64,000 nt of DNA from Chloranthus sessilifolius (GCA_021018995.1 CM037597.1:2865299-2929298), one strand, 5' to 3'; positions 23,382 through 34,452 are shown, numbered from the stretch's first letter. Made by a program: numbers and translations. The notes: generated by a model not told the origin, from the sequence alone.

Positions 23382-23689
23382 TACCTTTGTGTAGCTGTGT
23401 TGGAGAAGAAGGCTGCATTGGATGGAGAAGAAGGCTAGCAGTGTTGGAGAAGAAGATTAGCTGTGTTGGATGGAGAAGAAGGCTAGCTGGCGTTGGAGAG
23501 AAAATTCTAAGACTCAGAACATAGAAAACCGAGGTACCGCCTCGGCATTTATTTTCAGCTTTTGTCGGAAAATGAAACCGATTATTTCCAAACGTCCAAA
23601 CGACGGTAATGTCGGAATTTTGTTTCCCGCCTGTGAGTTTTCCCATCTTTCCCCTTATATCTCTTGATACCAAACACACCCTAAAAGAA

Positions 23690-24225
23690 AAACTTGCAAT
23701 TGTGGATTAGGTTCTACTGGCATGTTTCTTTGGGCTGAGATATGCTCCAATGGTGTTTGGATTGTATAATAACATATGAAAAATAGAATGAGAGCACATA
23801 CATACACACCAAACCAGAAACATATTATCTTATCCGACAAGGAGTGGAGAGTCTATATATATATATAGAGAAAGAGAGAGCCTGACCGAAGCCTTGCCAA
23901 TAGAAATGGCCAAATCCTCGTATTTTAGGAGGATTTAGCACTTTCCGAGAAATTATGGATTTTTTTTTTTTTTTTTCCATCCGATTCCTTTCTTTTCCGG
24001 GTATCTAAACATAGCCTAAATGACATTAGACGGCTATGTTTGGATAGGAGGAAAGGAAAAGAAATGGGTGGAAAGGAAACTAATTTCCACCCATTTTTCA
24101 TGCTTGGATAGAACTTAGGCATTGGAAAAGTAAGCCCACTTTCCATGCCTTTGGAAATGATAAAATCCTATGTTATTCGTAGGAAATGATAGAATCCGTG
24201 GGAAATGCACCAAATAGCTCTCGAC
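23690..24225. repeat. Harbinger-like terminal sequences, unresolved
   Basis: TATCTAAACATAGCC (24002-24016) and GGCTATGTTTGGATAGG (about 24032) resemble facing PIF/Harbinger or related termini, and GGAAATGATA motifs recur. I could not assemble a complete element with a target duplication. A (TA)n/(GA)n patch lies at 23854-23880. Confidence 0.35.
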
Positions 24226-24229
24226 CTAA

Positions 24230-24600
24230 TATCGTGGGAGTTGAGAACTTGGGACCAACTTCTCTCTCTTCGTAAACAATGTACATAGTCTCCCTCTCCT
24301 CTCCTCTCTCTTCATACAAACTCTCTCTCTCTTTCGATCTCTCTCTTGTAAGATTTCTCTCTCTGATTTTTGTTTCTCTCTCTATCCGAATCTCTCTCCC
24401 TCCCTCCTAATCCCTCTCTATGGTTTCTCTCTTAATTTCTCTCTAGTGTTTCTCTTTCCTAATCTCTCCCCATAGCTCCCTCTCATTTTGTTTCTCTCCT
24501 AACTGGCCGTATCTCTCCTAATCCTCCCTCTACGGTTCTCTCTCTCTCTCTCTCCTAATCCCTCCCTCTAGAGTCTATCTCTCTACATTTTTTCTCTCCT
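24230..24600. repeat. Degenerate (CT)n tract
   Basis: About 350 bp of TCTCTCTC interrupted by AATCCCTC and GTTTCTCTC. Non-coding low complexity. Confidence 0.8.
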
Positions 24601-24689
24601 TACAATGGAGATTTGAATTTATTAGATACCTTTAAATTCGCCCACTGACTCTTTTAGGACACCCATTCTAGAATTCCATTCTAAAATTC

Positions 24690-25010
24690 CATTGGATGCA
24701 TTGAATCAGACGATGGAGATTATTTTCACCCCAATATTTCACTTGAAATGATCTCGAGACCATGGACTTACCATCTTATGGTCAATTTTTTAATTTCAGC
24801 AGCGCATATCCCGAAGCTAATGAATTCAATATCATGTGACGCTCATCATGCTTAAACCCAATTTTAAGGTTACTTTATTGGAGATTGTGCCACATGAAAT
24901 AAAAATTTGACCGTTCTATTCGACACTATGATCTCAAGATTAATCATCAGGGAAAGATTAGTACGAAAAAATATTCTTCGTTGTCTGATTAAACGTAGTT
25001 GATGGGTGGG
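24690..25010. repeat. Family 8 repeat, apparently two partial copies
   Basis: GACGATGGAGATTATTTTCACC, GATCTCGAGACCATGG, then ATTGTGCCACATGAAATAAAAA and CGTTGTCTGATT in inverted order. The copy appears palindromic overall. Confidence 0.5.
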
Positions 25011-25484
25011 TGCCCTCAAAGATTTAGTGAGTGAATTTAAACGTACTCATTTAAATTTGGGTTTTGTTTATAAGAAATACACTAAAGATGGTTCTCTCTT
25101 TCTATTTTCTGTGTTGTTATTTAATTTACACTCCGGAAAATAATGAATTCTTATGAATTTTCAAAGAGCTAAAATCCGTTGGATCTACAAATCCATTTCC
25201 ATCATTTTCTTGAAAAATATCCATAGACCCTTAGAAAATGGATTTTATCTAGAGAGAGAGAGTGAGCGAACTTGTGTCATCATCACCATGGTTTGAAATC
25301 TCGGGAATCTGGAATGTCTCGGATACCTCTGAGAATCAAATGTCTCGCTTCTAGGCAAGACGTCTCATCAAGATGGTGTGATTTGCCACGAGATGAAAAA
25401 GTAATTTTTAGTATTATTTAAATTAAATTTTAAATTAATAAAATATTTATAATAATCATATTTAAATTAAAAAACTAATATATA

Positions 25485-25837
25485 TATAAAGGTGTCCGTC
25501 CTCCAAGTTTCCACATGGAGCTCCATGTGGCATCCAAAACCTTGTTTCGATGCCATGTGGAGCTCGGGTGCATTGCTTAGATTGTCTTTGAAAAAAAATT
25601 AATTGAAAACTTATCTCCACTGTGTGTTGTTTGAACTGTGAAATGTGGGCCAATAAAATTCCTCAAACTTTGACTTGTGGGTTTAAAAAGTATTTTTTGA
25701 TTTTTTTTTTTTAATATTGATCTATACCGTCCACCTGTGCTCCACTTGGCACCCAAACAGTGTTTTGGGTCTCATGAAGAGCTCTATGTGTATCTTGGAG
25801 GATGGTCACCGTCCTCTATTAGAGGAACTAACTGGCT

Positions 25838-25840
<3 letters not shown>
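25485..25840. repeat. Family 5 element abutting a (TA)n tract
   Basis: Contains CATGGAGCTCCATGTGGC, GGTGCATTGCTTAGAT, AAACTTATCTCCA and GATCTATACCGTCC, ending GGCTCCC directly at (TA)n. The copy at 40540-40828 has the same order and the same GGCTCCC-TATATA junction. Confidence 0.65.

Positions 25841-25877
<37 letters not shown>
25841..25877. repeat. (TA)n microsatellite
   Basis: About 18 TA units at the junction with the family 5 element. Confidence 0.95.
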
Positions 25878-25880
<3 letters not shown>

Positions 25881-26034
25881 GAGAGTATACGCCAGGGCGC
25901 AGAACACGACTTGTGCACCCGGTGGCCGAATCACATGTCATGTTGCATGATCAACTCATAACCCCATTTTGGGTTGAACAGCCATGATACATGTGATTAA
26001 AAATAATAATATATTTTTTTTATTTTTTTGCTCT

Positions 26035-26285
26035 CTATTTGATGGGTCAAAGATAAGGTAACGCCCTGAAATTTTGGTACATTGATTTTCGCCAATTTTG
26101 ACCACATTTTATTGGTGGAAAAGTCATCAAAACAATTTTTTTTTTTAATGAGATCTGATTGACCTTAACTAAGTTATCGCGGCACCCGATCCTCACGATG
26201 GACTTCATATGATGGCCACCTGATGGTGGGCGTAGAGAAATCTCTACCCTATAGTCCTTGACCTCGTGTGTGTGTGTGTGTGTAA
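26035..26285 (-). repeat. Second copy of the 3310-4240 dispersed repeat
   Basis: On the minus strand AGGATCGGGTGCCGCGATAA, AATCAATGTACCAAAA and TTACCTTATCTTTGACCC match the PSB33 intron copy. A (GT)n run at 26267-26282 marks one end. Confidence 0.6.
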
Positions 26286-26394
26286 CTATATATATATACA
26301 CTTTATTTATTTATTTATTTATTTAAAATCTAACTTAAAATTTTGCACTCCATAGGTACCGTATTTACTTTTTTATACCTTTTAAAATAAGGGA

Positions 26395-26795
26395 CTCACT
26401 CTCCCGATTGTCATATAAACACCAAGATGGCGTTTAAATGATCATACGCCATCAGTGGTTTATGATGTTGGTAAGCCACACCGTCAAACGGACAGATCTC
26501 AAGTAGAAGAGCAATGGGCCCAAAACTCACATTTTTTGGGAGGTTTGAATGATCTGATCTGTAAAGTCTAATATTAACGGCTATTCATAGATTTAATGGT
26601 CGATATCAAAGTTTGCGGATCAGATGTTCACGTTCACTTATCGACATGTTTCATTGGTTCGAGACATATTCCAATGATAGATTGCCACTTGAAAATTTTA
26701 GATTGATAAAAAATGTGTCCCACAAGGGATAATGATAAATCACACTTCAATGGTGTGAGATGAATTTAATGGCATAAGATCATTTAATCATATTA
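26395..26795. repeat. Family 2 element
   Basis: Left arm ATAAACACCAAGATGGCG and TTTAAATGATC; right arm CACTTCAATGGTGTGAGATG with ATAAGATCATTTAA. Same internal order as the other four copies. Confidence 0.7.
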
Positions 26796-26827
26796 TCCCT
26801 TAAAATAAACAGGACTTTGCTTCCCCT

Positions 26828-27013
26828 AACCTCAAGGGGTTAGGTGAGCTGGCCAGGTACCTGCTTCCAAAAGCAGGAGACTTGGATTCAAACCCCCTCC
26901 CCCCCTGAGGCCACCCTAGGGATTTACATATTGTGCTGATCGGACATGTGCTGAATTTGGGGTATGTGCCTCTGGAAGCCCGGATACCCATGTTATCATA
27001 AAAAACAAGAAAA
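26828..27013 (+). mobile_element. tRNA-derived SINE with 15-bp target duplication
   Basis: The body has an A-box-like GAGCTGGCCAGG and a B-box-like GGATTCAAACCCC about 35 bases on, then GCCCGGATACCC and an A-rich tail (ATAAAAAACAAGAAAA). It is bracketed by GACTTTGCTTCCCCT (26813-26827) and GACTTTGTTTCCCCT (27014-27028), 14 of 15 identical. A second copy is at 36845-37026. I cannot name the family. Confidence 0.85.
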
Positions 27014-27274
27014 GACTTTGTTTCCCCTTAAAATCATGTCATATCTCAGCGCTATCTTGCCAATCTCCACCTTGTCCGTATCGGCGAGATTTGGAGTTTG
27101 GACCAATTCACACCCCAATCTCATCTCATTGATGGCCAAAACGCAAGACGTCTCGATCGACAATCCAATCTTGTCTCATCTCGGGCGAGATTTCAAACCA
27201 TGATCATCACCATCGATTCATTTCATTTAATATGAGTTGAGATTTTGATTGATTGTGTTAGCTTTTGTCAACAC

Positions 27275-27424
27275 CAAGGTATCAAAAATTAGCCGATACC
27301 GATATGTTTCAGTTTTTAGTCATACCGATATGTATCGGTCTGATACATATCGGTATCATATATTGATATCACTGATACGTATTGGCCTCCGACAAACCGA
27401 TACCCAATGAATTATTATTCCTTG
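27275..27424. mobile_element. Family 1 MITE, 150 bp
   Basis: Ends CAAGGTATCAAAAATT and ATTATTATTCCTTG, flanked by GTCAACAC (27267-27274) and GTCGACAC (27425-27432), 7 of 8 identical. Interior CCGATATGTATCGG palindromes. Confidence 0.85.
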
Positions 27425-27737
27425 GTCGACACAATGAATGAAATAAGGAACTTGAGAATTATTATCGTCAAATTCCTACGGTCCTACCAACTCTCTAACT
27501 AACATATTGTCACGTGGAGACCAATCCATATTTATTAAGCATTTTGACTCTCCCCACCGACATCAATGATCACATCTGTCAAGTCCCTTAAAATCTGTGG
27601 AAAATTTGATAGAATTTATAATGCCTAAGGTTGTAATCTTTTGATGTCGGCCAGGTAAGTCAATGCCTAATGGATTATGATAATCTAGTCGGCTGACTCG
27701 GTCACCAGCATAGGTGATTGGGTCATCAACTCTGCAC

Positions 27738-27927
27738 GGTTTCAGGCAGGACCCGAAACCGAAATTTTGAAATTTCGGTGCTCTTTTTTTTTTAAAAAAA
27801 TTCAAATTACCGAAGTAGCAAACTATCGGTCGATAATATGATACCTTGAATTCGAAACTGAAAAGTGGAAGATTTCGTTTTGGGGGCCACTGAAATCGAT
27901 GCATTTCGGCCAAAATTTTGAACCATG
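27738..27927. mobile_element. Family 1 MITE, 190 bp, left end trimmed
   Basis: Flanked by a perfect 8-bp CTCTGCAC (27730-27737 and 27928-27935). The right end TTTTGAACCATG is canonical; the left starts GGTTTCAGG and seems to lack its first bases. CCGAAATTT interior. Confidence 0.75.
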
Positions 27928-27994
27928 CTCTGCACCATATGTGGCATCCTATGGTGCATGGGGCTATCCCCTAAATCAAATTCGGCCCAAATTT

Positions 27995-28170
27995 TTAGGG
28001 CTGTTCGGGTCGGGTCGGCCCAAAACCCAAGTCAACTCTAACTATAAAACCCTCGACCTGACCTTCATGCCACCTCAGGTCGGGCTTTGAAGAAGGCCTG
28101 TGTGACCCTACATCAAAATTCGATTTGAGTTGAGCCAGGCGGACGGGTCGGTTTCCTAGGGCTGTCCCTA
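27995..28170. repeat. Family 7 repeat
   Basis: From GGGCTGTTCGGGTCGGGTCG to GGACGGGTCGGTTTCC with CCCAA/TTGGG motifs. Non-coding. Confidence 0.5.
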
Positions 28171-28730
28171 TTATCGTCCAATTTGCTATTAGACAATTAT
28201 AGAAACTTTTGAGTATTTTGATGCTTCTATATGACAACGGAATGCTATATTAGCGAAGAAGCTTTCAACGCTAGAATGGTGTCATTTGGGTGGCAAAGTC
28301 GCACCTAATCCGAATATCAAGTATGGAGGCAATAGGCACAATATCGATGAGGTCTATGCCTCTTAAGAATAATTAAAATATATATATTATCCACTAATTA
28401 AAACATGGTCAAAGTTTGAAATATTTTCTTACACTAGGTTAAAGTCATGGTGGGCAAACGTTGACCACATTTTTTCACATGCGACGTGACACGTGATTTC
28501 GATTCTAAGGTAACGTTGAAATGCTACACTCATGTGTAAGGATCCCCTAACCTTAGCAAGTGTCTTTTATAGCATAGTGCCTAGAAGTTAAAACCCCTAT
28601 TTCCACATTTCCGAAGCATCTGATGGTTGAAATTTTCCACTCGGTGATATTGTGACTTAGCCCAGCAATTTGACGATCTTGATGAAGTGGAATGTGCACC
28701 AATTTCTAGTAAAAATGGGAGCCATCAATT
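28171..28730. other. Intergenic, nothing recognised
   Basis: No open frame with coding character and no repeat boundary identified. Confidence 0.4.
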
Positions 28731-29054
28731 TGATGGTATATCCACCTCAAAACCAATTGGATATGAGCGGAGGGGCTCAAGATCTTATAAGAGGTTTGGG
28801 ATCTTATAAGGGGCTCGGGATCTTATAAGAGGAGAGGCAAGGCTATGAATACACGATGTGGGGCTAAACTTTAACACGCCTTCGACACGTGTTGGTAGGA
28901 CTGAGCCAAATCATTTGAACAATTATACGGGGTGACATAGAGTAGAATAAAGTATGATCTGATGCCATAATAAATTTGGGTATTCATCTCAAAACCAATT
29001 AACTATGAATGGAGAGGGCTCCCAACCTTATAATAGGACAGACTAGGCTATGTT
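28731..29054 (-). mobile_element. Degenerate TRIM retrotransposon, minus strand
   Basis: A left LTR (28731-28876) ends GGGCTAAACTTTAACA. It is followed by an internal segment ending GATCTGATGCCA (28956-28967), whose complement TGGCATCAGATC is a slightly diverged initiator-Met tRNA primer site, and then by a truncated second LTR. The left LTR contains GATCTTATAAG three times. It is related to the intact TRIM at 35170-35477. Confidence 0.7.
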
Positions 29055-29057
29055 GAC

Positions 29058-29228
29058 CGTGTCCGAGTCCCAGACTGATATTTATCAGATACGTCAAATA
29101 AGTATAGGCCAAATTAGGCGATACAAGAGTACCCATTTATTTTTACAATATTAAGGAATATATAAAGTAATAATAATAAATAAATAAAAATTACCCTTAG
29201 GGCAATTTCAGTATTTTGTTTGGTTCAT

Positions 29229-29309
<81 letters not shown>

Positions 29310-29440
29310 ATTTTTAACCTATTTGACCCGATATTTAACCCCATATTAAATTGATGGTATATATCGTATTGGATGGGACCTAACCCAATACTTTTTTGCT
29401 AATATATATCAGACATGTTCGATAGGAAAATTATAAACAA
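29058..29440. repeat. Family 4 repeat with central (TA)n
   Basis: Shares ATTACCCTTAGGGCAATTTC, GATATTTAACCCCATAT and CGTATTGGATGGGACCTAACCC with the copies at 43.7, 44.3 and 58.5 kb. Confidence 0.6.
29232..29305. repeat. (AT)n microsatellite
   Basis: About 37 uninterrupted AT units. Confidence 0.95.
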
Positions 29441-29843
29441 TGGACAGTTTTTGATAGACAAAGTTGCAGACAACTTAGGTAGCGCGATGTGATTAGCTGT
29501 AATGTTTGGGCACCATTATATGTGCAGCCAGTCTCGTTGCGCCACATAAGCTATCTACAACATTGTCTATAAAAAAAAATTGGCCACCGTTTGACACAGT
29601 CCAGGTCTGATATTTAAAACCATGGGTATCGTTTAATTCTAAAATAAGGGGTGTTAGATTTACAGTGACAATCAAGGATAGTATTACACGACAATTTTTT
29701 TCATAGACAATTTTCCACGCAGCTTAAGTGGCGTAATGTGACTGGCTGCAGACATAGTGGGGCCTAAGCACTGCAGCCAGTCATATTGTGCCACATAAGC
29801 TGCTGTCTGCAACATTATCTATTAAAACCTGTCCACTGTTTAT
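29441..29843. repeat. Two tandem copies of family 6 palindromic element
   Basis: Copies at about 29441-29583 and 29690-29843 share ACAAAGTTGCAGAC/CACGCAGCTTAAGTGGCG, GCAGCCAGTC and GCCACATAAGCT, with arms that are reverse complements of each other. A related element lies at 34566-34735. Confidence 0.6.
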
Positions 29844-29859
29844 AATTTTCTGTGAGATG

Positions 29860-30480
29860 TGGTATCTTCTGAAATCATGTGTCCCATATGATTTTATGCC
29901 AATAATCTTAAGATCTATTAGTGAAAAAAGATCTCCATGGTCAGACTCAATGCCGTCTGATGCAATCTAAAATAAATTATATATTAGATTTACGTAGTAG
30001 CCATAAAGTTTATTAAAGTTTTAGAAGACATTTCATTTTCAATCGTGATGCACCTATCAAACCGTGCACGTACTAATTTCATATGGCATACATCTCAAAA
30101 AGTGGCCTAAATACAAAGTCAGCTAATGCTCGTGCAGCTTACATGAGATCCTAACTTATTTTCTCTCTCCGCAATATTTTGTCCCCAAGAAGAAACTCCT
30201 AACTCCGTCCCTCGCCATCGTCAAAGTTGTTTCAAATTGTGCCATTACCGTTTGATCAATCCTAGTAGCTCAACTAGCAGCCTATTATTGACACATGGGA
30301 TCAAAAACTAACTTCTTCTTATATGTTGATGATCTCAGGATCTATTGTGTGAAAGATTTGGGTGAAAGCAATCTCCATCGTTGCCTTATTCAAAGCAGTC
30401 AATGGTTTTTGCCATAAGTATCCTCAATCTCCATCGTTCAATTCATAGAAGTCAATAATTCTTTCGCATAAAATTTCAAA
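29860..30480. repeat. Family 8 repeat copies
   Basis: TTCATATGGCATACATCTC with AAAAAGTGGCC, and later GATCTCAGGATCTATTGTGTG, GGGTGAAAGCAATCTCCATC and CTCCATCGTTCAATTCA; two or three overlapping partial copies. Confidence 0.45.
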
Positions 30481-30489
30481 AAAGGATAC

Positions 30490-30890
30490 TTAAATGGCTC
30501 TTGGGCCTAAAATTTAAACACCAAAATGGTATTTAACTGAACTTAGACCACTAAAATTATACTTTTTATCTCAAACCATTAAAGTGTGATATATCACTAT
30601 GTCATGTGGCACAAATTTGTGACCAATTTAAATTGTCCAAGTAGTAATCCATCATTGAAACATATTCCACAACAAACAAACATGCCTATAAGTGATTGTG
30701 AACCATCCGATTAACTAACTTTAATATTAGTCATTAAAACTGAAAACAGCGATTGATATCATAGTCAACAAATCAGATGGTTTAAATCTTTGTCAAACAC
30801 CAATTTTGAGCCTGTTCCACTTCAATCTATGATCTACAACTTTGACAGTACAGATCACTCACATCATCTGAACCTTTGATGCCTCTCTTG
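30490..30890. repeat. Family 2 element
   Basis: AATTTAAACACCAAAATGG at the left, then GACCAATTTAAATTGTCC, AAGTGATTGTGAACCATCC and TTAATATTAGTCATTAAAAC in family order. The right arm is degraded. Confidence 0.65.
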
Positions 30891-30969
30891 TTAACTAAAG
30901 GAAACTTACTAAAAATAATATGGGCAAAAGAGATTGACCAAACACCAACTCTAATGTGAAAGATAAGAG

Positions 30970-31078
30970 CATGCTATTAAATAACAGCCGATAACAATAC
31001 TAATCGGTCTTCCGGCAAATCGATACGTAACGGCGCCCATACGTATCGATTTCCAACTCGGGTATTGGTATCGGCTGA

Positions 31079-31146
<68 letters not shown>

Positions 31147-31241
31147 AAGGCCGTTACGAATTAGCCAATTCGTATCGGCCTTTATATTGGGTATCGGCTG
31201 ATACCCATACCCAATATGGAAACCGAGAGTTTGACACCTTG
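30970..31241. mobile_element. Family 1 MITE, 272 bp, with (CT)n/(TA)n core
   Basis: A perfect 8-bp target duplication GATAAGAG (30962-30969 and 31242-31249) flanks CATGCTATTAAATAAC...TTTGACACCTTG. The interior has TATCGGCTGATACCC palindromes around (CT)n at 31084-31125 and (TA)n at 31126-31145. Confidence 0.9.
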
Positions 31242-31539
31242 GATAAGAGTATAGAAGTCTTCCCCCCTCAAATCTGATTCCACTCGTTTACCACACGAGT
31301 TGCCAAGTACCACAACATCTTCTTGCTCCACATCACCGTCACGTAAACAGTAATCTAGACCGTCCAATCTGCCACAAGTCACATGCTGGACCGAATTGCA
31401 GGACCGTTGAAATTTGGAGGGTCTCTAAAGTCTAAAGTCATCAACAACCGTCCACAAAAGTCCATTAATCTGATGCTTATAAATGTCTTTATAGTCGGTG
31501 TGCTTTTAAATGACTGTCCCCTCTCGTCACCGACTTCTA
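31242..31539. other. Intergenic, nothing recognised
   Basis: No gene seen; GC content is a little higher than average. Confidence 0.35.
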
Positions 31540-31790
31540 GGGATGCAAGTTTTGAACCGAACCGAAATCAAGGCTCCCGAACCGCACCGAAAACTGATTC
31601 AAACCGAACACACCCCCAATTTGGTTCGGTTTCGGTTTGAGTGGCTCGAAACCGAATACCAAGGGAGTATGTTGAGTAAACCGATTTTTTGTGAAAAAAA
31701 AAGAAGAAAACAATACATTAAAAAACTAAAAAAGTATGTATTTTACCTATACCAAACCAAACCGAAACAGTTTCAGTTTCAGAAAACAAA
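31540..31790. repeat. Family 9 repeat (ACCGAACCGAAA)
   Basis: Begins GGGATGCAAGTTTTGAACCG, identical in type to the end of the 2274-2554 element, and continues with CGGTTTCGGTTTGAGTGG and ACCAAACCAAACCG. Confidence 0.5.
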
Positions 31791-31904
31791 AAAAAAACCG
31801 CCAACTTTTATAGGCTTTCAGGACCCTGACATCTGTGGAAGTCATAATTTGACATGATTTTCAAGACGAAGGATTAGTGTCGGTGAGGTGCTATTAATTT
31901 TTGA

Positions 31905-32345
31905 AAAATAGACCCGACTCTCTAATCATCATTTAAAGTTTTAAACACTAAAATGGTGCTTAAAATGATCTTAAATTATCAATGGTTTAAGATGCAGGTG
32001 ATTCCTACCGTCAAATGTTATAGATCATAAATTGAAGTGCAACATACTCAAAATTGGTGTTTTAGAGAGATTTAAACCTTACAATCTGTTGACTATAATA
32101 GTCACCGCTGTTTTTAGTTTTAATGGCTGATATTAAAGTTCATAAATCGGATGGTTCACATCCACTTATAGGCATGTTTCTTTGGGCTGAGATATGTTCC
32201 AATGATAGATTGTCACTTAGATAATTTAGATTGGTCACAACTGTGCAACATATGACACAATGATAAATCACTCAATGGCTTGAGATAAAAAGAACAATTT
32301 TAATGGTGTAAGATCATTTAAACACCATTTTGGTTTTCAAACCTC
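31905..32345. repeat. Family 2 element, near full length
   Basis: GACCCGACTCTC then TTTTAAACACTAAAATGG at the left; TAATGGTGTAAGATCATTT and AAACACCATTTTGG at the right. Arms are inverted; the copy at 37755-38200 ends with the matching GAGAGTCGGGTCC. Confidence 0.75.
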
Positions 32346-32919
32346 AATGAAGAACAAACATACCAATAGATCTGGACCGTTCAATCTTCAGTCCATTGGA
32401 ATTTCCAAATCATGACATAAATACACACCATTTGAAAGGTTTGATTGGTAATTAACCTTAACTCCGATAGTAAAATGATTGAAAATGATCTGTGGCACGG
32501 ATATCAGGGAAATGGGATGGTCTAGATTTATCAGCTTGGGTGCTCAGCAGAACCCGAAAACAAAAAATGATGCCATATTGATGGCATCAGATTGCGACCC
32601 GCTTTGACTATAAAAAGCTAAAAGACGTTTGACATAACACTTTGATTTTCAATTTATTTGACAACCCCTTATTTAAGTACAGAATCAACGGTCCATCAAG
32701 GCCATTCAATTTATGGTCAAAATATACCGATCAAAAAATATTTCTGCCCAAAATATCGCCACGTAAGCCAGAAAATTTTAATGATAAAAAAATCCTTGTC
32801 GACAACAATGACGACTTCTACGTCAATCGCAACCTTTAATCTTATTCGGCGTCAACCGTTAAGTCAACAGCGATGGCCACGATCTTAATCTAATCGGCCG
32901 TCAACTGTTACATCAATAG
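32346..32919. other. Intergenic, nothing recognised
   Basis: No coding signal or definable repeat. Confidence 0.35.
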
Positions 32920-33292
32920 GCTAATCAATGGGCCAGGTCGGTCCAGGAGTTGAACGACGCAGCTGTAACTCAGGCCCAACCTGGCCCATTTTAATAATCG
33001 GGCTAATGCCTTATTCCGAACCTGGCCCAAACTGGATCGTGCCACGCTGGACCACGGGCCAGCTCAGCCATTTACCTTTTCAGTAGTCGGGCTTGATCAG
33101 GCTGGGTCAGTTCGAGCTGGGGCTTGGATGGTCCAGCTCTTGACAGGGCCTAAAATTGAGCCTGACCCAGCCCATTCAATAATCGAACCAGGCTGGGCCT
33201 GGTCTCAATTATTAATCAGCCCATATCTGCACCAAAGCGTGCTGGGCCGAGCCGGGCCACAAGTCAGTCCAGCCCGTTGACACCCCTAACGT
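32920..33292. repeat. Family 7 element
   Basis: GGGCCAGGTCGGTCC at the left and AGCCCGTTGACACCCC at the right, with dense GGGCC/GGCCC motifs. It lies about 0.6 kb upstream of the ERF gene. Confidence 0.55.
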
Positions 33293-33559
33293 CAATAGTG
33301 ACGACCTCAATCTTAAATCTAACGGGGCGTGGACCGTTAGATTGGCACGACTTTGTAGAATGGACGGTCTTCGTCAAAGGGCGAAGACTGGTTAATTGAC
33401 ATGAGTTTTAGGTTAGGTTCTAGCCATTCGATCAGTGGCCTATACATCATCGCTATGAACCTAAACCCGAAACCTTAAACCCTAGACCGAGTCCCCAAGT
33501 AGTCACTAGGGAAGATCTTTCTTTCCTGCCAAAGACTAATGGTTAACAGCTGAGCAATT

Positions 33560-33797
33560 TGCTTGACCAAAAAATTTCAAGGTCTTTTGTCATAAAAAGT
33601 AATGGTTCAGATGCATGTGTAATTGGTGATCAGTGGACCATCAATGCATCATCCACTTGTAGTGCATCCATTTTGACCAAGTAAAATTTGACCCTTTAAT
33701 AAATCTAGAGTCAGCATTATCTATTTGTCAAATCTTTTAAAAATTGAAGATCCCCCCCACCACTATGGCTGACTTTCTCATATTTCAACCTATAAAA
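33560..33797 (+). promoter_or_regulatory. ERF gene promoter: TATA box and three W-box cores
   Basis: TATAAAA at 33791-33797 lies 76 bases before the start codon. TTGACC cores, the binding core of WRKY factors, occur at about 33563, 33673 and 33688. Their clustering suggests but does not prove stress or wound regulation. Confidence 0.5.
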
Positions 33798-33872
33798 ACA
33801 CCTTATTCATGATCTCTTTTCAACAATAACTCTCAATTCTCTCACAATCTACAGAAAAAAAATCTGACCCAC

Positions 33873-34445
33873 ATGGACCCATTTGCCACAAATCTGAGCT
33901 ACTCGCCGGATTCCGATCAAACAGTGCACTCGGGTGAAGGGAGTTCACAGGGAGGCGAAAAGAGTTGGAACAGAAGCGAGAAGAAGTACAAGGGAATTCG
34001 TCAACGGAAATGGGGGAAATGGGTGTCGGAAGTCCGGCTACCTCGAACCCGACACCGGTTGTGGTTAGGTACTTATTCCACCCCCGAGGCTGCGGCGGTG
34101 GCCCGTGACACTGCCGTGTTCTACTTGCGGGGGCCGTCTTCCATTGGGGATCTCAATTTTCCAATGTGCATTCCGAGCTCCCATCTACCTGACATGTCAC
34201 CATTGTTGATACAGAAGGCTGCAACCGATGCCGGCATGGCCGTCGATGCGGGATTGATCGCAAAATTTCCAGAAAATGACGTAAAGCTACCGGAAAGTGG
34301 TGTGTTTGAAAGTGCAGAGAGACCAGTATGGGAAAGTGAAGAAGATTATGCCAAGGTTTATGAGGAGAGTGAGTTGAGAGAAGGGGAGGGCTTGAGCATT
34401 TCCATTGATGACATGGAGATAGACGACATAGAGATATATATGTAG
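33873..34445 (+). CDS. AP2/ERF-domain transcription factor, DREB-like (ERF016-019 type)
   Basis: Single-exon frame of 190 residues, normal for this family. One AP2 domain spans about residues 39-97: [19 protein letters not shown], then [18 protein letters not shown] and YLRGPSS. The DREB-type Val14 is present, with Leu at position 19, as in group II members. The domain binds GCC or DRE-like DNA in the nucleus. The N-terminus is Ser/Gly-rich; the C-terminus is strongly acidic (residues 150-188, many Glu/Asp), a plausible activation region. A TATA box lies 76 bases upstream and AATAAA is at 34453-34458, 8 bases after the TAG stop. No intron or lesion seen. The subgroup is assigned from motif memory and could shift by one clade. 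Confidence 0.93.
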   Translation: MDPFATNLSYSPDSDQTVHSGEGSSQGGEKSWNRSEKKYKGIRQRKWGKWVSEVRLPRTRHRLWLGTYSTPEAAAVARDTAVFYLRGPSSIGDLNFPMCIPSSHLPDMSPLLIQKAATDAGMAVDAGLIAKFPENDVKLPESGVFESAERPVWESEEDYAKVYEESELREGEGLSISIDDMEIDDIEIYM

Positions 34446-34452
34446 TAATTTG

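Larger units (their letters stand above)
16643..23681 (-). mobile_element. PIF/Harbinger transposon with both genes, about 7.0 kb
   Basis: Candidate ends are GGGCCTGTTTGG (16643-16654) and its inverted partner CCAAACACACCC (23670-23681), 10 of 12 positions matching, each beside TAA (16640-16642; 23682-23684), the 3-bp target usual for this superfamily. Inside, in minus-strand order, lie a DDE transposase (20462-19098) and a Myb/SANT-like ORF1 protein (18776-17739), the standard gene pair. A 160-bp tandem array occupies the left end. The element is inactive because both genes are broken. The right boundary is less sure; a family 2 element and a SINE lie between it and the transposase. Confidence 0.62.

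Noticed and set aside
26828-27013. Functional tRNA gene (A and B boxes)
   Set aside because: No cloverleaf or anticodon stem can be drawn, and the A-tail and target duplication show a SINE. The same applies to 12980, 22030, 36845 and 45150.
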